A stretch of 43,419 nucleotides of DNA from an uncultured Pelagibacteraceae bacterium (GTDB lineage Bacteria > Pseudomonadota > Alphaproteobacteria > Pelagibacterales > Pelagibacteraceae): the NCBI GenBank assembly GCA_902617895.1, contig CACMYJ010000008.1, forward strand, positions 1-43,419, read 5' to 3'. Below the pieces are notes generated by a model. It was not told the origin of the DNA. It saw only the letters and a list, made by a program, of their open reading frames with translations, and did not search any database. The translations under genes and the position numbers were made by a program. Shown here piece by piece: positions 1 to 10,088 of this stretch. Within the stretch, counting starts at the first letter, position 1. Each line of letters starts with the position of its first letter.

Positions 1-566
1 TACCAGCTGCTTATGCTGTAGCGAGGTTAAATTTCTTTGGAAAAAACTTTCTGTCGACTTCAATATTAATTATTTATATGTTTCCTGCCATTGTATTAGT
101 TATTCCTTTGTATACTGTTTTTAGTCAACTAGGTTTAAGAAACTCGGTAGGTGGTTTATTAATTGTTTATACAGCAACTACTTTGCCAGTTGCAATTTAC
201 ATGTTACAAGGTTACTTTAGAAGTATTCCTAAAGAACTAGAAGAAGCAGCAATCATGGATAAATTAAATTGGTTTGGCATAATTATAAAAATAATTTTGC
301 CTTTAAGTATACCTGCAATCTCATCAGTTGCTTTATATGTATTTATGATTGCGTGGAATGAGTTTTTATTTTCTCTTATGTTCTTAGACAATCCAAACTC
401 ATTTACATTATCAAGGGCAATACAATATCTTAGCGGTGACGCTGAAACTCCAAGACAATATTTAATGGCTGGGTCAGTAGTTGTTACAATACCTGTTTTG
501 TTAATTTTTGTATACTTTGAAAAATATTTAGTCAGTGGTCTTACTGCAGGAAGTGTAAAGGGTTAA
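1..566 (+). CDS. Sugar ABC transporter permease, MalG/CUT1 type (5' truncated)
   Basis: Inner-membrane permease subunit of a carbohydrate ABC importer. The reading frame is open from base 3, and the residues before the first Met (Ala-Val-Ala-Arg-Leu-Asn-Phe-Phe-Gly) belong to the family, so the gene begins upstream of the window. Hydrophobic segments alternate with a cytoplasmic EAA loop (EEAAIMDKLNWFGIIIKIILP), the site that docks on the ATPase. The C-terminus ends with the typical LVSGLTAGSVKG of MalG-like permeases. The stop overlaps the ATG of the downstream GH63 glycosidase by one base, so the two are probably co-transcribed. The imported substrate may therefore be a glycoside that the next enzyme cleaves. 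Substrate identity is an inference. Confidence 0.92.
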   Translation, partial: PAAYAVARLNFFGKNFLSTSILIIYMFPAIVLVIPLYTVFSQLGLRNSVGGLLIVYTATTLPVAIYMLQGYFRSIPKELEEAAIMDKLNWFGIIIKIILPLSIPAISSVALYVFMIAWNEFLFSLMFLDNPNSFTLSRAIQYLSGDAETPRQYLMAGSVVVTIPVLLIFVYFEKYLVSGLTAGSVKG

Positions 567-1834
567 TGGAAGATTTTATCAAATCAGCAAAGAAAGTTTT
601 ATTAGGCAATAAAAAAAAAGGATATACATTACCAACCAATAACAAATTGTACCCAGCACAATGGAATTGGGACTCAGGTTTCATTGCTTTAGGATATTCT
701 CATTTTAAACTTAAATATGCTTTAGATGAAATAAAGACGCTTATAAGAGGTCAATGGAAAGATGGAATGATACCTCATATATTATTTCACGATTTAAATA
801 CTAATTATTATCCAAACCATTCTGTTTGGGCTTGTGGAAATAAAATACATTCATCTGGCATTACTCAACCACCAATTCTTGCAATAATTTTAAAACTAAT
901 TTTAGATAAAAAAAGAATTAACAAAAAAGATAAACCCGAAATAAAAAAAATAATTAAGGGGATATTAAAATATCACAAATGGTTTATTAAATTTAGGGAT
1001 CCAAATAATTCTGGATTAGTATCAATTTTACACCCCTGGGAGAGTGGCTATGATAATTCGCCATTATGGGATGATCCTATGAGCAAAGTAAAAGTCCCAA
1101 AAAACCTTAAATACAAAAGAGGAGATAACAAAGTTGTTAATCCTGAATATAGACCATTAGATATTGATTACGATAGATACGTAACTATCAAAAATCATTT
1201 GAGAAAAAATAATTATAATCCAAAAAAACTTTATAAAGCATCTTTATTCAATGTAGTTGATGTTGGTTTTAACTCTATATTTTTGCGAGCAAATAAAGAT
1301 CTTCTTAAATTATTAAATACCTTCAATTTGCAAAGTATTGAATTAGAATCTTATATATCAAGATCCGAAAATAAAATTGTAAAATTATATAATCAGAAAA
1401 AAAATACATTTTTTAACATTGATATAAAAAATAAAAAAAAAATAAACATTCCATCAATTACTCATTATTTTATTTTATTTGCAGATTTAAAAGACAAAGT
1501 ATTAAATAATAAAATTATTAAAAACTTAAAAAAACACAGTTCTAAAGAAAAATATTTATTATCAAGTGTAAAACCAAATCACCAAAAGTTTGAAGAGAAA
1601 AGATATTGGAGAGGTCCGGTATGGATTAATTGTAATTGGATAATATATCAAGGGTTAAAAAATAAGAATATTAAATTTGCTAAACAAATAAAAAGAAAAA
1701 CTATTAATTTAGTAAAGCAAAAAGGGTTTAATGAATACTTTAGCTGTAAAACTGGTAAAGGATTTGGTGCAACAAATTTTTCTTGGACTGCCGCATTATT
1801 TTTAGACCTAATACTTGAAAATAAAAATGACTAA
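566..1834 (+). CDS. GH63-type glycoside hydrolase, glucosyl/mannosylglycerate-hydrolase-like
   Basis: Cytoplasmic (alpha/alpha)6-barrel glycosidase of about 422 residues, with no signal peptide. GH63-type signatures are YPAQWNWDSGFIALG near residues 30-44, QWKDGMIPHILFH near 63-75, and HPWESGYDNSP, whose Asp163 matches the usual general acid. RYWRGPVWINCNW and GFNEYFSCKTG follow near the C-terminus, the second probably supplying the catalytic Glu. The length fits the short bacterial GH63 group that includes mannosylglycerate and glucosylglycerate hydrolases, and these are compatible-solute glycosides. Lys and Asn are very abundant. It starts on the last base of the permease stop codon, which suggests translational coupling. 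The exact substrate cannot be fixed from sequence; a glycosylglycerol or glycosylglycerate osmolyte is my best guess. Confidence 0.78.
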   Translation: MEDFIKSAKKVLLGNKKKGYTLPTNNKLYPAQWNWDSGFIALGYSHFKLKYALDEIKTLIRGQWKDGMIPHILFHDLNTNYYPNHSVWACGNKIHSSGITQPPILAIILKLILDKKRINKKDKPEIKKIIKGILKYHKWFIKFRDPNNSGLVSILHPWESGYDNSPLWDDPMSKVKVPKNLKYKRGDNKVVNPEYRPLDIDYDRYVTIKNHLRKNNYNPKKLYKASLFNVVDVGFNSIFLRANKDLLKLLNTFNLQSIELESYISRSENKIVKLYNQKKNTFFNIDIKNKKKINIPSITHYFILFADLKDKVLNNKIIKNLKKHSSKEKYLLSSVKPNHQKFEEKRYWRGPVWINCNWIIYQGLKNKNIKFAKQIKRKTINLVKQKGFNEYFSCKTGKGFGATNFSWTAALFLDLILENKND

Positions 1835-2984
1835 TTACAATTGGAATTATCCAACAACTGTTTGGGTAGGCAAAGATAGAGCTAAGGATTTAAAAAAGGC
1901 TTGTGATGAAATTAAAACTTTAAATCCATTATTAGTAACAGATAAAGACTTAATCAATTTAGAATTTATAAAAGATTTAATTAATGATTTAGAAAAGAAA
2001 TTTAAATTATCTACTTTTTCTAATTTCTCAGGAAACCCTACGGGTGAGAATGTTGATGAAGGCGTTGAACTATTCAAGAATAATAGTTGTGACAGTGTAA
2101 TAGCTATTGGAGGTGGAAGTGCATTAGACGTGGGTAAAGCCATTGCTTTTATGTCTGGTCAATCTAGACCTATTTGGGATTTTGAGGATATTGGTGATTA
2201 TTGGAAAAGGGCAGATGAAAAAAATATTTCTCCAATAATTGCAGTTCCAACAACTGCTGGAACTGGTTCTGAAACTGGCAGAGCATCAGCAATAATTAAT
2301 GCAAAAACTGGAATAAAAAAAATTATTTTCCACCCAAAATTTTTACCATCTATTGTCATATTGGACCCAGTTCTTACTAAAGATCTTTCTCCCCGATTAA
2401 CAGGAGCGACAGGAATGGATGCATTAGCGCATAATTTAGAAGCATTTTGTGCACCTGGCTTTCACCCAATGGCTGATGGAATAGCAATTGAAGGAATGAG
2501 GTTGATAAAAAAATCACTTTTGAAAGCTGTTAAAGATGGAAGTGATCTAGATGCTAGATCAGATTTGTTAGCTGCAGCAAGTATGGGATCTACTGCATTT
2601 CAAAAAGGCTTAGGAGCCATTCATTCACTTAGCCATCCACTAAATGCTCAATTTAATCTTCATCACGGATTATCTAATGCAATATTTATGCCTTATGTTT
2701 TAACTTTTAATAAAGAAAATATTGAGGAAAGAATAATTTCTATATGTGATTACCTTAACTTAAGTAAAAGTTTTGATGCTTTTCTTGAATGGATATTAGA
2801 GCTAAGAAAAGAATTAAATATTCCACATAAACTATCAGACTTAATAGAGGCAAAAAAAATGAACTTAGATGATTTATCAAAGATGGCTCTTGATGATCCA
2901 TCAACATCTTCAAATCCAAAAAAATTGACTATAAATGATATGAAAGCTATGTATGAGCATAGTATTTCAGGAGATTTATTTTAA
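1827..2984 (+). CDS. Iron-containing (group III) alcohol dehydrogenase
   Basis: NAD(P)-dependent metal alcohol dehydrogenase of about 385 residues. A GGGSALDVGKAIA nucleotide-binding loop and TTAGTGSETGRAS are followed by metal-ligand motifs GATGMDALAHNLEAF and HSLSHPLNAQFNLHHG, which supply the Asp and His ligands. I choose the ATG at 1827 (MTNYNWNYP) over an in-frame TTG at 1815, because 1827 gives the ATGAcTAA-type overlap with the upstream stop that this operon uses. Position after a GH63 glycosidase suggests it oxidises or reduces the aglycone (glycerol-, glycerate- or lactaldehyde-like), but that is inference. Family assignment is secure and substrate is not. Confidence 0.88.
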   Translation: MTNYNWNYPTTVWVGKDRAKDLKKACDEIKTLNPLLVTDKDLINLEFIKDLINDLEKKFKLSTFSNFSGNPTGENVDEGVELFKNNSCDSVIAIGGGSALDVGKAIAFMSGQSRPIWDFEDIGDYWKRADEKNISPIIAVPTTAGTGSETGRASAIINAKTGIKKIIFHPKFLPSIVILDPVLTKDLSPRLTGATGMDALAHNLEAFCAPGFHPMADGIAIEGMRLIKKSLLKAVKDGSDLDARSDLLAAASMGSTAFQKGLGAIHSLSHPLNAQFNLHHGLSNAIFMPYVLTFNKENIEERIISICDYLNLSKSFDAFLEWILELRKELNIPHKLSDLIEAKKMNLDDLSKMALDDPSTSSNPKKLTINDMKAMYEHSISGDLF

Positions 2985-3769
2985 TGAAAAAAATACTAAT
3001 AGTTGAGGGAAATTTAAGAGAGGAAAATCAGAGTTTTACTGATGGTGGAATTAAAACACATACAGAAAGTCTTAAAGATAGCATAGCCTATTTTACTGAT
3101 AAAATTGAAATAGATGTTGTAAATCCCTCATCTGATAAAAATATTTCTGAAAAAGTAACTGATCTCAATAAATATGATGGACTAATATGGGGTGGGAGTA
3201 GTCTAAATATTTATAATGATACCATCGAAATAAGAAGACAGATCGAATTTATGAGAGAGTGTCAAAAAAAAATTAAAAAAATATTAGCTATTTGCTGGGG
3301 ACTTCAGGTTGCTGTTACGGTAGCAGGAGGTCAAGTAAAAAGATGTACTAACGGATCTCACAGAGGTATAGCACTAAACATTGAAATAAATAATGAGGGA
3401 TTAAAACATCCAATATATAAAAATAAAGATAAAATTTTTAATACACCTGCTTTTAATTTTGATGAAGTTGCAACATTACCAAAAAATTCAAAATTACTAG
3501 CCTCAAATCCTGTAAATAAAGTTATGGGAGTAAATTTTCAGTCTGCAATAAGTGATATATGGGGTATTCAATATCATCCTGAAATAACTTACGATAAAAT
3601 GATAAGCCTTATACATTTCAGAAAAGAACGACTTTTAAACAATAATGCCTTTGTAGATGAGCAAGAGATAAATAATCATGTAAGAATGATTGCTGAAGAA
3701 AATAAGATTACAAATAAAGATCTTAGAATGCGTGAACTTGAAAACTGGCTTAATTATCTTTTAAAATAG
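2984..3769 (+). CDS. Class I glutamine amidotransferase-like protein
   Basis: Stand-alone GATase1-fold protein of 261 residues. The nucleophile elbow is [14 protein letters not shown] with Cys104, and the His/Glu of the triad lie in IQYHPEIT (His198, Glu200), so the glutaminase/hydrolase triad is complete. The rest resembles the GMP-synthase-like or gamma-glutamyl hydrolase-like single-domain group rather than a biosynthetic subunit, since no synthetase partner is present. It overlaps the alcohol dehydrogenase stop (TAATG) and closes this operon. Its 3' end overlaps convergent fhs by 9 bp. It may deamidate or hydrolyse a nitrogenous side product; no specific reaction can be assigned. Confidence 0.8.
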   Translation: MKKILIVEGNLREENQSFTDGGIKTHTESLKDSIAYFTDKIEIDVVNPSSDKNISEKVTDLNKYDGLIWGGSSLNIYNDTIEIRRQIEFMRECQKKIKKILAICWGLQVAVTVAGGQVKRCTNGSHRGIALNIEINNEGLKHPIYKNKDKIFNTPAFNFDEVATLPKNSKLLASNPVNKVMGVNFQSAISDIWGIQYHPEITYDKMISLIHFRKERLLNNNAFVDEQEINNHVRMIAEENKITNKDLRMRELENWLNYLLK

Positions 3770-5437
3770 ACCTTCTGTTTCACCTTTTTCATTAATACGA
3801 ATTGAGTCCGCAGCTGGCACTTTTGGCAATCCTGGCATTGTCATTATTGCACCGCATACAACAACGATAAATTCTGCTCCTGATGATAGTCTTACTTCTC
3901 TTATTGGTAATACATGACCTGAAGGTGCTCCCTTTAGATTTGGGTCAGTGGAAAAACTATATTGAGTTTTTGCAATACAAATTGGTAATGATTGGTAACC
4001 TCTTTCTTCAAAAGCTTTTAATTGTTCCCTTATTTTAGTATCTGCTACTACTTCGCTTGCTCTATAAAGTTCCTTGGCAATTGTTTCTATTTTTTTAAAT
4101 AACGAAGTTTTATCATCATATAAAAATTTAAAATCACTATCTTTTTCACATAGATCAACTACATCATTTGCTAAATTAGTTGCACCTTCTCCACCTTTTT
4201 CCCAATGCTTTGATATAGAGGCTTTAATATCCTTTTGTTCACAAAATTGGGTAACTTCATCAATTTCTTTATCAGTATCTAAAACAAAGTGGTTAATAGC
4301 TACTGTTACAGGTAATCCAAATTTTTGAATATTTTCTATATGTCTTTCTAAGTTAACCAATCCTTTTTTAACTGCATCTACATTTTCATTTTTTAATTCA
4401 TCTTTTTTAACTCCTCCATGCATTTTTAGAGCTCTTATAGTTGCAACAATCACAACACAACTTGGTTTTAATCCTGATTTTCTACATTTAATATCTAAGA
4501 ATTTTTCTGCTCCTAGGTCAGCTCCAAACCCTGCTTCTGTTACGACATAATCTGAGAGTTTTAATGCTGTCTTAGTTGCTAAAACTGAATTACATCCATG
4601 AGCAATATTTGCAAATGGTCCACCATGAATTATAGCAGGATTGTTTTCCAAGGTTTGTGTAACATTTGGTCTAATAGCGTCTTTTAACAATACAGTCATT
4701 GGACCCTGCGCGTTTAAATCTTTTGCATATATCGGTTTTTTATCTCTAGTATAAGCAACAGTAATATTACCAATTCTATTTTCAAGATCATGCAAATCAT
4801 TTGATAAACAAAAGATTGCCATTATTTCTGACGCAACAGTAATATCAAAACCATCTTCTCTTGGAAATCCATTCGCAACACCACCAAGATTAATATTTAT
4901 AGATCTTAAAGCTCTATCATTCATGTCGAGAACTCTTTTCCAAACTATTCTTCTGACATCTATATTTAGTTTATTTCCCCAATATATATGGTTATCTATT
5001 AATGCAGATAAAAGATTATGCGCAGATGTAATTGCATGAAAGTCTCCTGTGAAATGAAGATTTATTTGCTCCATAGGAACTACTTGAGCATAACCACCAC
5101 CAGCAGCCCCACCTTTCATTCCAAAAGAAGGACCAAGACTTGGTTCTCTTAAACAAACAATAGATTTTTTACCTATTTTGTTTAATCCATCTGACAATCC
5201 TACAGAAGTTGTTGTCTTTCCTTCCCCTGCCGGAGTAGGTGTAATTGCTGTTACTAGAATTAATTTTCCATCTTTTTTGTCTTTAAATTTTTCTAAGTAT
5301 TCAAGTTTGATTTTAGCTATATATCTGCTTATTGGACTATATGCCTCAGTTTTGTCGGGTACTCCCACTCCATCCAAAATTTCTTGGATAGGTTTCATTT
5401 TTGCTTCTCTAGCAATTTGAATATCTGATTTTGACAT
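3761..5437 (-). CDS. fhs: Formate-tetrahydrofolate ligase (10-formyl-THF synthetase)
   Basis: Cytoplasmic enzyme joining formate to THF with ATP. It can run in reverse to conserve ATP while oxidising one-carbon units. The 558-residue length is normal for Fhs. The P-loop [16 protein letters not shown] is near residues 66-81, followed by [20 protein letters not shown] and the family pattern ending [19 protein letters not shown]. It is divergent from soxBDAG across a 128-bp gap, which fits a shared role: SoxBDAG makes methylene-THF, and Fhs links the THF pool to formate. The 3' end overlaps the convergent amidotransferase by 9 bp, so there is no room for a separate terminator. Confidence 0.97.
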   Translation of the reverse strand: MSKSDIQIAREAKMKPIQEILDGVGVPDKTEAYSPISRYIAKIKLEYLEKFKDKKDGKLILVTAITPTPAGEGKTTTSVGLSDGLNKIGKKSIVCLREPSLGPSFGMKGGAAGGGYAQVVPMEQINLHFTGDFHAITSAHNLLSALIDNHIYWGNKLNIDVRRIVWKRVLDMNDRALRSININLGGVANGFPREDGFDITVASEIMAIFCLSNDLHDLENRIGNITVAYTRDKKPIYAKDLNAQGPMTVLLKDAIRPNVTQTLENNPAIIHGGPFANIAHGCNSVLATKTALKLSDYVVTEAGFGADLGAEKFLDIKCRKSGLKPSCVVIVATIRALKMHGGVKKDELKNENVDAVKKGLVNLERHIENIQKFGLPVTVAINHFVLDTDKEIDEVTQFCEQKDIKASISKHWEKGGEGATNLANDVVDLCEKDSDFKFLYDDKTSLFKKIETIAKELYRASEVVADTKIREQLKAFEERGYQSLPICIAKTQYSFSTDPNLKGAPSGHVLPIREVRLSSGAEFIVVVCGAIMTMPGLPKVPAADSIRINEKGETEGLF

Positions 5438-5565
5438 TTAGTTTAAAATTTATAATTGTTTAATGTGCAAAATGTCTATACTTTTTTGGTTTGATTTTAA
5501 ACATCTAAAAAATATATATATAAAAAATAAGAAAAAATTTATGTTTAATTGGATAAAATTATAAA
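5438..5565. promoter_or_regulatory. Divergent promoter region, fhs / soxBDAG
   Basis: The 128-bp AT-only-like spacer must hold the promoters of both fhs (leftward) and soxB (rightward). I see no Shine-Dalgarno sequence just before soxB (the bases are AT-rich up to the ATG). There is no clear hairpin and no riboswitch-like GC helix. A short TA run (5513-5522) is the only repeat. The shared control region fits co-regulation of sarcosine oxidation and one-carbon flux, which is an inference. Confidence 0.45.
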
Positions 5566-6822
5566 ATGCAAAAATACTCTGTTTTTAGCCTCATTAAAAA
5601 TGCATTCTCAGATCATCAGAATTGGGAAGTAGCATGGAAAGATCCAACTCCTAAAAAAGAATATGATGTGATTATCATAGGTGGCGGGGGTCATGGTTTA
5701 GCAACTGCATACTACTTAGCTAAGGAGCACAATATTACAAATGTAGCTATCATTGAAAAAGGCTGGATAGGTGGAGGTAATGTTGGAAGAAACACTACAA
5801 TAATTAGATCAAACTATATGCATGATGACAATGCTTTGTTCAGTGAATTTGGTATGGATTTGTGGAGAAAGATGAGTCAGGATTTGAATTACAATGTCAT
5901 GTTTTCTCCAAGAGGAATAATAAATCTTGCCCATTCAGATGCACAAATGAATGCGTACTCTAGAAGAGGAAATTCAATGCGATTAAATGGGATTGATGCA
6001 GTTTTATTAAATAGGGAAGAGGTTCAAAAAAAAATTCCAATGGCAGATTTTTCTGACAATGTGCGATTTCCAATTTTTGGAGGTTTGATGCAACCAAGTG
6101 CTGGGACTGCTAGACACGATGCTGTTGCTTGGGGATATGCAAGACAAGCAGACTCAATGGGTGTTGACATAATTCAAAATTGTGAAGTTACAGGATTTGA
6201 TGTTACTAACGGAAAAATAGTTGGTGTAAGAACTTCCAGAGGAGATATCAAAGCGAAAAAAGTTGGTTTGTGTGTTGCAGGTAGCACAAATATTTTAGCA
6301 GAAATGTTAAATATGACATTACCAATTGAAACTCATCTTCTTCAAGCATGTGTATCAGAACCTGTTAAACCTTTGCTTGACCATGTAGTTACATTTGGTG
6401 CAGGTCACTTTTATTGTAGTCAATCAGATAAAGGAGAGATGGTTATGGGTGGAGACTTGGACGGATACAATAGTTACTCACAAAGAGGAAATTTACCAAC
6501 ACTCCAACACGTATTGACTGAAGGTATTGCAATGTTTCCATTTCTAAGCAAATTGAAAATGCTTAGAACTTGGGGTGGAATTATGGATATGTCAATGGAC
6601 GGTTCACCAATTATTGATAAAACACATATTGATGGTTTATACTTAAATTGTGGCTGGTGTTATGGTGGATTTAAAGCTACGCCTGCTTCTGGTTGGACTT
6701 TTGCACATACAATTGCACAAGATAGAGTTCATGAATTAAACTCAGGTTACAGTTTAAATAGATTTAATACTGGTGATTTAATTGATGAAAAAGGTCTTGG
6801 TACCAAAACTTGGATATCTTAA
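5566..6822 (+). CDS. soxB: Sarcosine oxidase beta subunit
   Basis: FAD/FMN subunit of heterotetrameric, THF-dependent sarcosine oxidase. The complex converts sarcosine to glycine and methylene-THF with H2O2. The Rossmann motif VIIIGGGGHGLATAYYL lies near residues 36-52 and is followed by EKGWIGGGNVGRNTT. His184, in TARHDAVAWG, matches the histidine that carries covalent FMN in characterised SoxB. The C-terminal GWCYGGFKATPASG dinucleotide-proximal motif is intact, and the 418-residue length is usual. It is the first gene of soxB-D-A-G and has no visible Shine-Dalgarno. It is the terminal demethylation step after BhmT and the dimethylglycine dehydrogenase-like enzymes elsewhere in the window. 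Confidence 0.97.
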   Translation: MQKYSVFSLIKNAFSDHQNWEVAWKDPTPKKEYDVIIIGGGGHGLATAYYLAKEHNITNVAIIEKGWIGGGNVGRNTTIIRSNYMHDDNALFSEFGMDLWRKMSQDLNYNVMFSPRGIINLAHSDAQMNAYSRRGNSMRLNGIDAVLLNREEVQKKIPMADFSDNVRFPIFGGLMQPSAGTARHDAVAWGYARQADSMGVDIIQNCEVTGFDVTNGKIVGVRTSRGDIKAKKVGLCVAGSTNILAEMLNMTLPIETHLLQACVSEPVKPLLDHVVTFGAGHFYCSQSDKGEMVMGGDLDGYNSYSQRGNLPTLQHVLTEGIAMFPFLSKLKMLRTWGGIMDMSMDGSPIIDKTHIDGLYLNCGWCYGGFKATPASGWTFAHTIAQDRVHELNSGYSLNRFNTGDLIDEKGLGTKTWIS

Positions 6823-7092
6823 ATGCTCTATATATTCTGTCCACATTGTGGATCAAGATCACAGAATGAGTTTGCTTATGGTGGAGATGCAACAGTAAAA
6901 CGACCAGAGCTTAACAAGGAAATTAGTGACCAAGAGTGGAATAATTTTGTTTATTTAAGAAAAAGTCCTAGAGGAAAACACCTTGAGTTATGGCACCATA
7001 TATCTGGCTGCAGACAATGGATAAAAGTTGAAAGAGATACTTCAACTCACGAGATTTTTAAAACCTATAAAGCAGATGAACTGACTGAATAA
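6823..7092 (+). CDS. soxD: Sarcosine oxidase delta subunit
   Basis: Small zinc-binding subunit (89 residues) of the sarcosine oxidase heterotetramer. The N-terminal FCPHCGSRSQNEFAYGG contains the CxxC zinc ligands. The C-terminal part has HHISGCRQWIKVERDT, which supplies His/Cys ligands and the contact region to SoxA. It starts directly after the soxB stop with no spacer, and its own stop overlaps the soxA ATG. Length and motifs match the family without oddities. Confidence 0.96.
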   Translation: MLYIFCPHCGSRSQNEFAYGGDATVKRPELNKEISDQEWNNFVYLRKSPRGKHLELWHHISGCRQWIKVERDTSTHEIFKTYKADELTE

Positions 7093-10088
7093 TGTCACAA
7101 GATTTTAGATTAGATAACATTGGAATGGTAAATAGAAATAAAAAAATTTCTTTTACATTTAATGGTAAAAAATATTTTGGTTATGAAGGAGATACTATTG
7201 CTTCTGCTTTAATAGCAAATGGAGTGCATCTTGTTGGGAGAAGTTTTAAATATCATAGACCTAGAGGTTTCTTTGGAGTTGGTGTTGATGAACCTTATGC
7301 AATTTTACAATTAGAAAGAAATAATGAGAGAGATCCTAATATTAGAGCTACTGAACAGGAGATTTTTGAAGGTTTAGAGGTTAAAAGTGTAAATTGTTGG
7401 CCTAGTGTAAACTTTGATATTGGAGCAATTAATAATTTCTTAAAAATGTTTTTTCCAGCCGGGTTTTATTATAAAACTTTTATGTGGCCACCAAGTTTCT
7501 GGTACAAAATTTATGAACCTTTCATTAGAATGGCAGCAGGTTTTGGAGAAGCATCTATCAAACATGATAAAGAAAGATACGAGCATAAATATGAATATTG
7601 TGATTTATTAATCACTGGATCAGGACCTTCAGGTTTAGCTAGTGCATATGCAGCAGCAAAAAATGGTGCGCGTGTAATTTTAGCTGAAGACAAACCTAGG
7701 TACGGAGGTAGCTTGTTAACTAGTGATGTAAATATTGGTAATCAAACTGGTGCTGAATGGTCAGAGAAAATAATTACTGAGTTAAAGTCAATGTCAAATG
7801 TGATTGTAAAAAATAGATCACAAGTATTTGGTTATTATGATCATAATATGTTGGTAATGTCGGAACGAATAAGTGATCACTTGCCTAAAACCCAAAAATA
7901 TTTACCTAAACAACGTTTGTGGTACATAAGAGCAAAAGAAGTTCTTATTTCATCAGGTTCAATTGAAAGGCCGTTAGTATTTGGTAACAATGATACCCCT
8001 GGTGTAATGTTATCTTCAGCAGCTAAAGAATACATAAAGGTATATGGAGTTTTAGTTGGCAAAAAACCATTGATATTTACTAATAATGACAGTGGATATG
8101 AAACCGCTATAGAGTTCAAAAAAAATGGTGTTAATCCATTAATTTTAGATACTAGAAAAGAACCATCTTCTGACATTATTACTGAAGCAAAAAATTTAGG
8201 AATTGAAATTAAATATTCTTATGTGGTAGTTGCTGCTAAAGGATACAAAAAAGTCAAATCAGCTGATATTGCAAAAATATCTGATAATAAAAAAGATTTA
8301 TCAAATATAGAAAATATTGAATGTGATTGTATTTGTGTTTCAGGGTTTTGGACGCCATCAATTCACTTAGCATCCCAATCAGGAAATAAATCTGAATTTA
8401 ATGAGAAAATAGATGCATTCATTCCAAATAAATCTAAACAAAAAGAAAACACTATTGGTTCAGCAAACGGTAAATTTACTTTAGAGGAAACTATTAATGA
8501 AGCATTTAATAAAGGATACGAAGTCTCAAACAAAATAACAGAAAATAATAATAAACTTTCTATTCCAACAGTAGTTGAAAAAAAATCTACAGAGCATGAC
8601 AAGTTTTGGTGTGTTCCATTACCAAAAGGTAAATCATATAAAAGATTTTTAGATTTTCAAAACGATGTGGCTGTAACAGATATAGAGTTGGCATTAAGAG
8701 AAGGTTTTAGATCAATCGAACATGTAAAAAGATATACCACCCTTGGAATGGCAACAGATCAAGGAAAGACAAGTAATCTTAATGGTTTACAATTAGTGTC
8801 TGACATTGAAAATAAAGTTGTACCACAAGTTGGCCACACTACATTTAGGCCACCTTATACACCTGTTTCAATTGGAGCAATTGTGGGAAGAGAAGTTGGC
8901 AAACATTCTAAACCGACAAGAAAATCACCAATGCACGAGTGGCACGAAAAAAATAATGCAGTATTTGTTGATGCTGGAGTTTGGTTGAGACCAAGATACT
9001 ACAAGCAAGGAAATGAAACATTATTTGAAGCTTCAAAAAGAGAAGCAAAAAATGTAAGAAAAAATGTAGGTGTATGTGATGTAACTACTTTAGGAAAAAT
9101 AGATGTTAAAGGTCCCGATGCTGCAGAATTTTTAAATAGAGTTTATACTAATGCATGGCTTAAGCTACCAGTTGGTAAAGCAAGATATGGAGTGATGCTA
9201 AGAGAAGATGGAATTGTAATGGATGATGGAACAACAACAAGAATTTCTGAAAATCATTACCACATGACAACTACAACAGCGCAGGCAGCCAATGTACTAT
9301 CTCATTTAGAATATTATTTGCAGCTAGTTTGGCCAGAATTAAATGTGAATGTAGTTTCAACAACAGAGCAGTGGGCTGGTGCTGCAATAGCAGGCCCAAA
9401 TTCAAGAGCATTACTAATGAAATTATTTCCAAATACTGATGTATCTAATGAAGCTCTACCATTTATGGGTTACAAAGAGGCTAATTTATTTGGTATTCCT
9501 GCAAAGATTTATAGAATTTCATTTTCAGGAGAGCTTGCTTATGAAGTTAATGTGGAGTCAGACTATGGTAATTTCATGTGGGAAAAAATTATCGAAGTTG
9601 GTAAAGAATTTCAAATACAGGCATATGGAACTGAGGCCCTATCTACTTTAAGGATAGAAATGGGTCACGTTGCTGGCTCTGAGCTTGATGGGAGAACAAT
9701 TCCTCATGATGCATCGCTTGAAGGTTTGGTAAGTAAGAAAAAAGACTTTATTGGTAAAAGATCTTTAAGTAGATCAGCTTTTACAAAACCAGATAGAGAA
9801 AAAATAGTAGGTGTTGTTCCATTAGACAAAACAACAAGTATTCCTGAGGGTTCATATATTGTTAAAGACCCTAAAGCAAAACTTCCAAACCCTAAATTAG
9901 GTCATGTCTCAGCATCATGTTGGAGTGTCGAGTATGATAATCCATTTTCACTTGCGATAATTAAAGACGGTAAAAATATGATAGGACAAAAGCTATTTGC
10001 TATGTCACTTTTAAAAAATAAAACTATTCCTGTGGAAATTGTTTCATCTCATTATGTTGATCCTGAAGGAAAGAGAGTAAGAGCATGA
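7092..10088 (+). CDS. soxA: Sarcosine oxidase alpha subunit
   Basis: 998-residue catalytic/THF subunit. The N-terminal ferredoxin-like domain (FNGKKYFGYEGDTIASALIANG) is followed by an NAD-binding Rossmann motif (LLITGSGPSGLASAYAAAKNGA, near residues 172-193). The C-terminal half from about residue 600 is a GcvT-type aminomethyltransferase domain (KNVGVCDVTTLGKIDVKGPDA) that binds THF and captures the methylene group. Length and domain order are standard for SoxA, with no frameshift. It overlaps soxD by one base and soxG by four bases. It gives 5,10-methylene-THF to the one-carbon pool that Fhs drains. Confidence 0.97.
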   Translation: MSQDFRLDNIGMVNRNKKISFTFNGKKYFGYEGDTIASALIANGVHLVGRSFKYHRPRGFFGVGVDEPYAILQLERNNERDPNIRATEQEIFEGLEVKSVNCWPSVNFDIGAINNFLKMFFPAGFYYKTFMWPPSFWYKIYEPFIRMAAGFGEASIKHDKERYEHKYEYCDLLITGSGPSGLASAYAAAKNGARVILAEDKPRYGGSLLTSDVNIGNQTGAEWSEKIITELKSMSNVIVKNRSQVFGYYDHNMLVMSERISDHLPKTQKYLPKQRLWYIRAKEVLISSGSIERPLVFGNNDTPGVMLSSAAKEYIKVYGVLVGKKPLIFTNNDSGYETAIEFKKNGVNPLILDTRKEPSSDIITEAKNLGIEIKYSYVVVAAKGYKKVKSADIAKISDNKKDLSNIENIECDCICVSGFWTPSIHLASQSGNKSEFNEKIDAFIPNKSKQKENTIGSANGKFTLEETINEAFNKGYEVSNKITENNNKLSIPTVVEKKSTEHDKFWCVPLPKGKSYKRFLDFQNDVAVTDIELALREGFRSIEHVKRYTTLGMATDQGKTSNLNGLQLVSDIENKVVPQVGHTTFRPPYTPVSIGAIVGREVGKHSKPTRKSPMHEWHEKNNAVFVDAGVWLRPRYYKQGNETLFEASKREAKNVRKNVGVCDVTTLGKIDVKGPDAAEFLNRVYTNAWLKLPVGKARYGVMLREDGIVMDDGTTTRISENHYHMTTTTAQAANVLSHLEYYLQLVWPELNVNVVSTTEQWAGAAIAGPNSRALLMKLFPNTDVSNEALPFMGYKEANLFGIPAKIYRISFSGELAYEVNVESDYGNFMWEKIIEVGKEFQIQAYGTEALSTLRIEMGHVAGSELDGRTIPHDASLEGLVSKKKDFIGKRSLSRSAFTKPDREKIVGVVPLDKTTSIPEGSYIVKDPKAKLPNPKLGHVSASCWSVEYDNPFSLAIIKDGKNMIGQKLFAMSLLKNKTIPVEIVSSHYVDPEGKRVRA

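Noticed and set aside
1815..1826. In-frame TTG start four codons upstream of the alcohol dehydrogenase ATG
   Set aside because: ATG at 1827 fits the tight overlap style; the extension adds no family residues.
5513..5522. TATATATATA run as a repeat element
   Set aside because: Short dinucleotide run in AT-rich spacer, not a distinct element.
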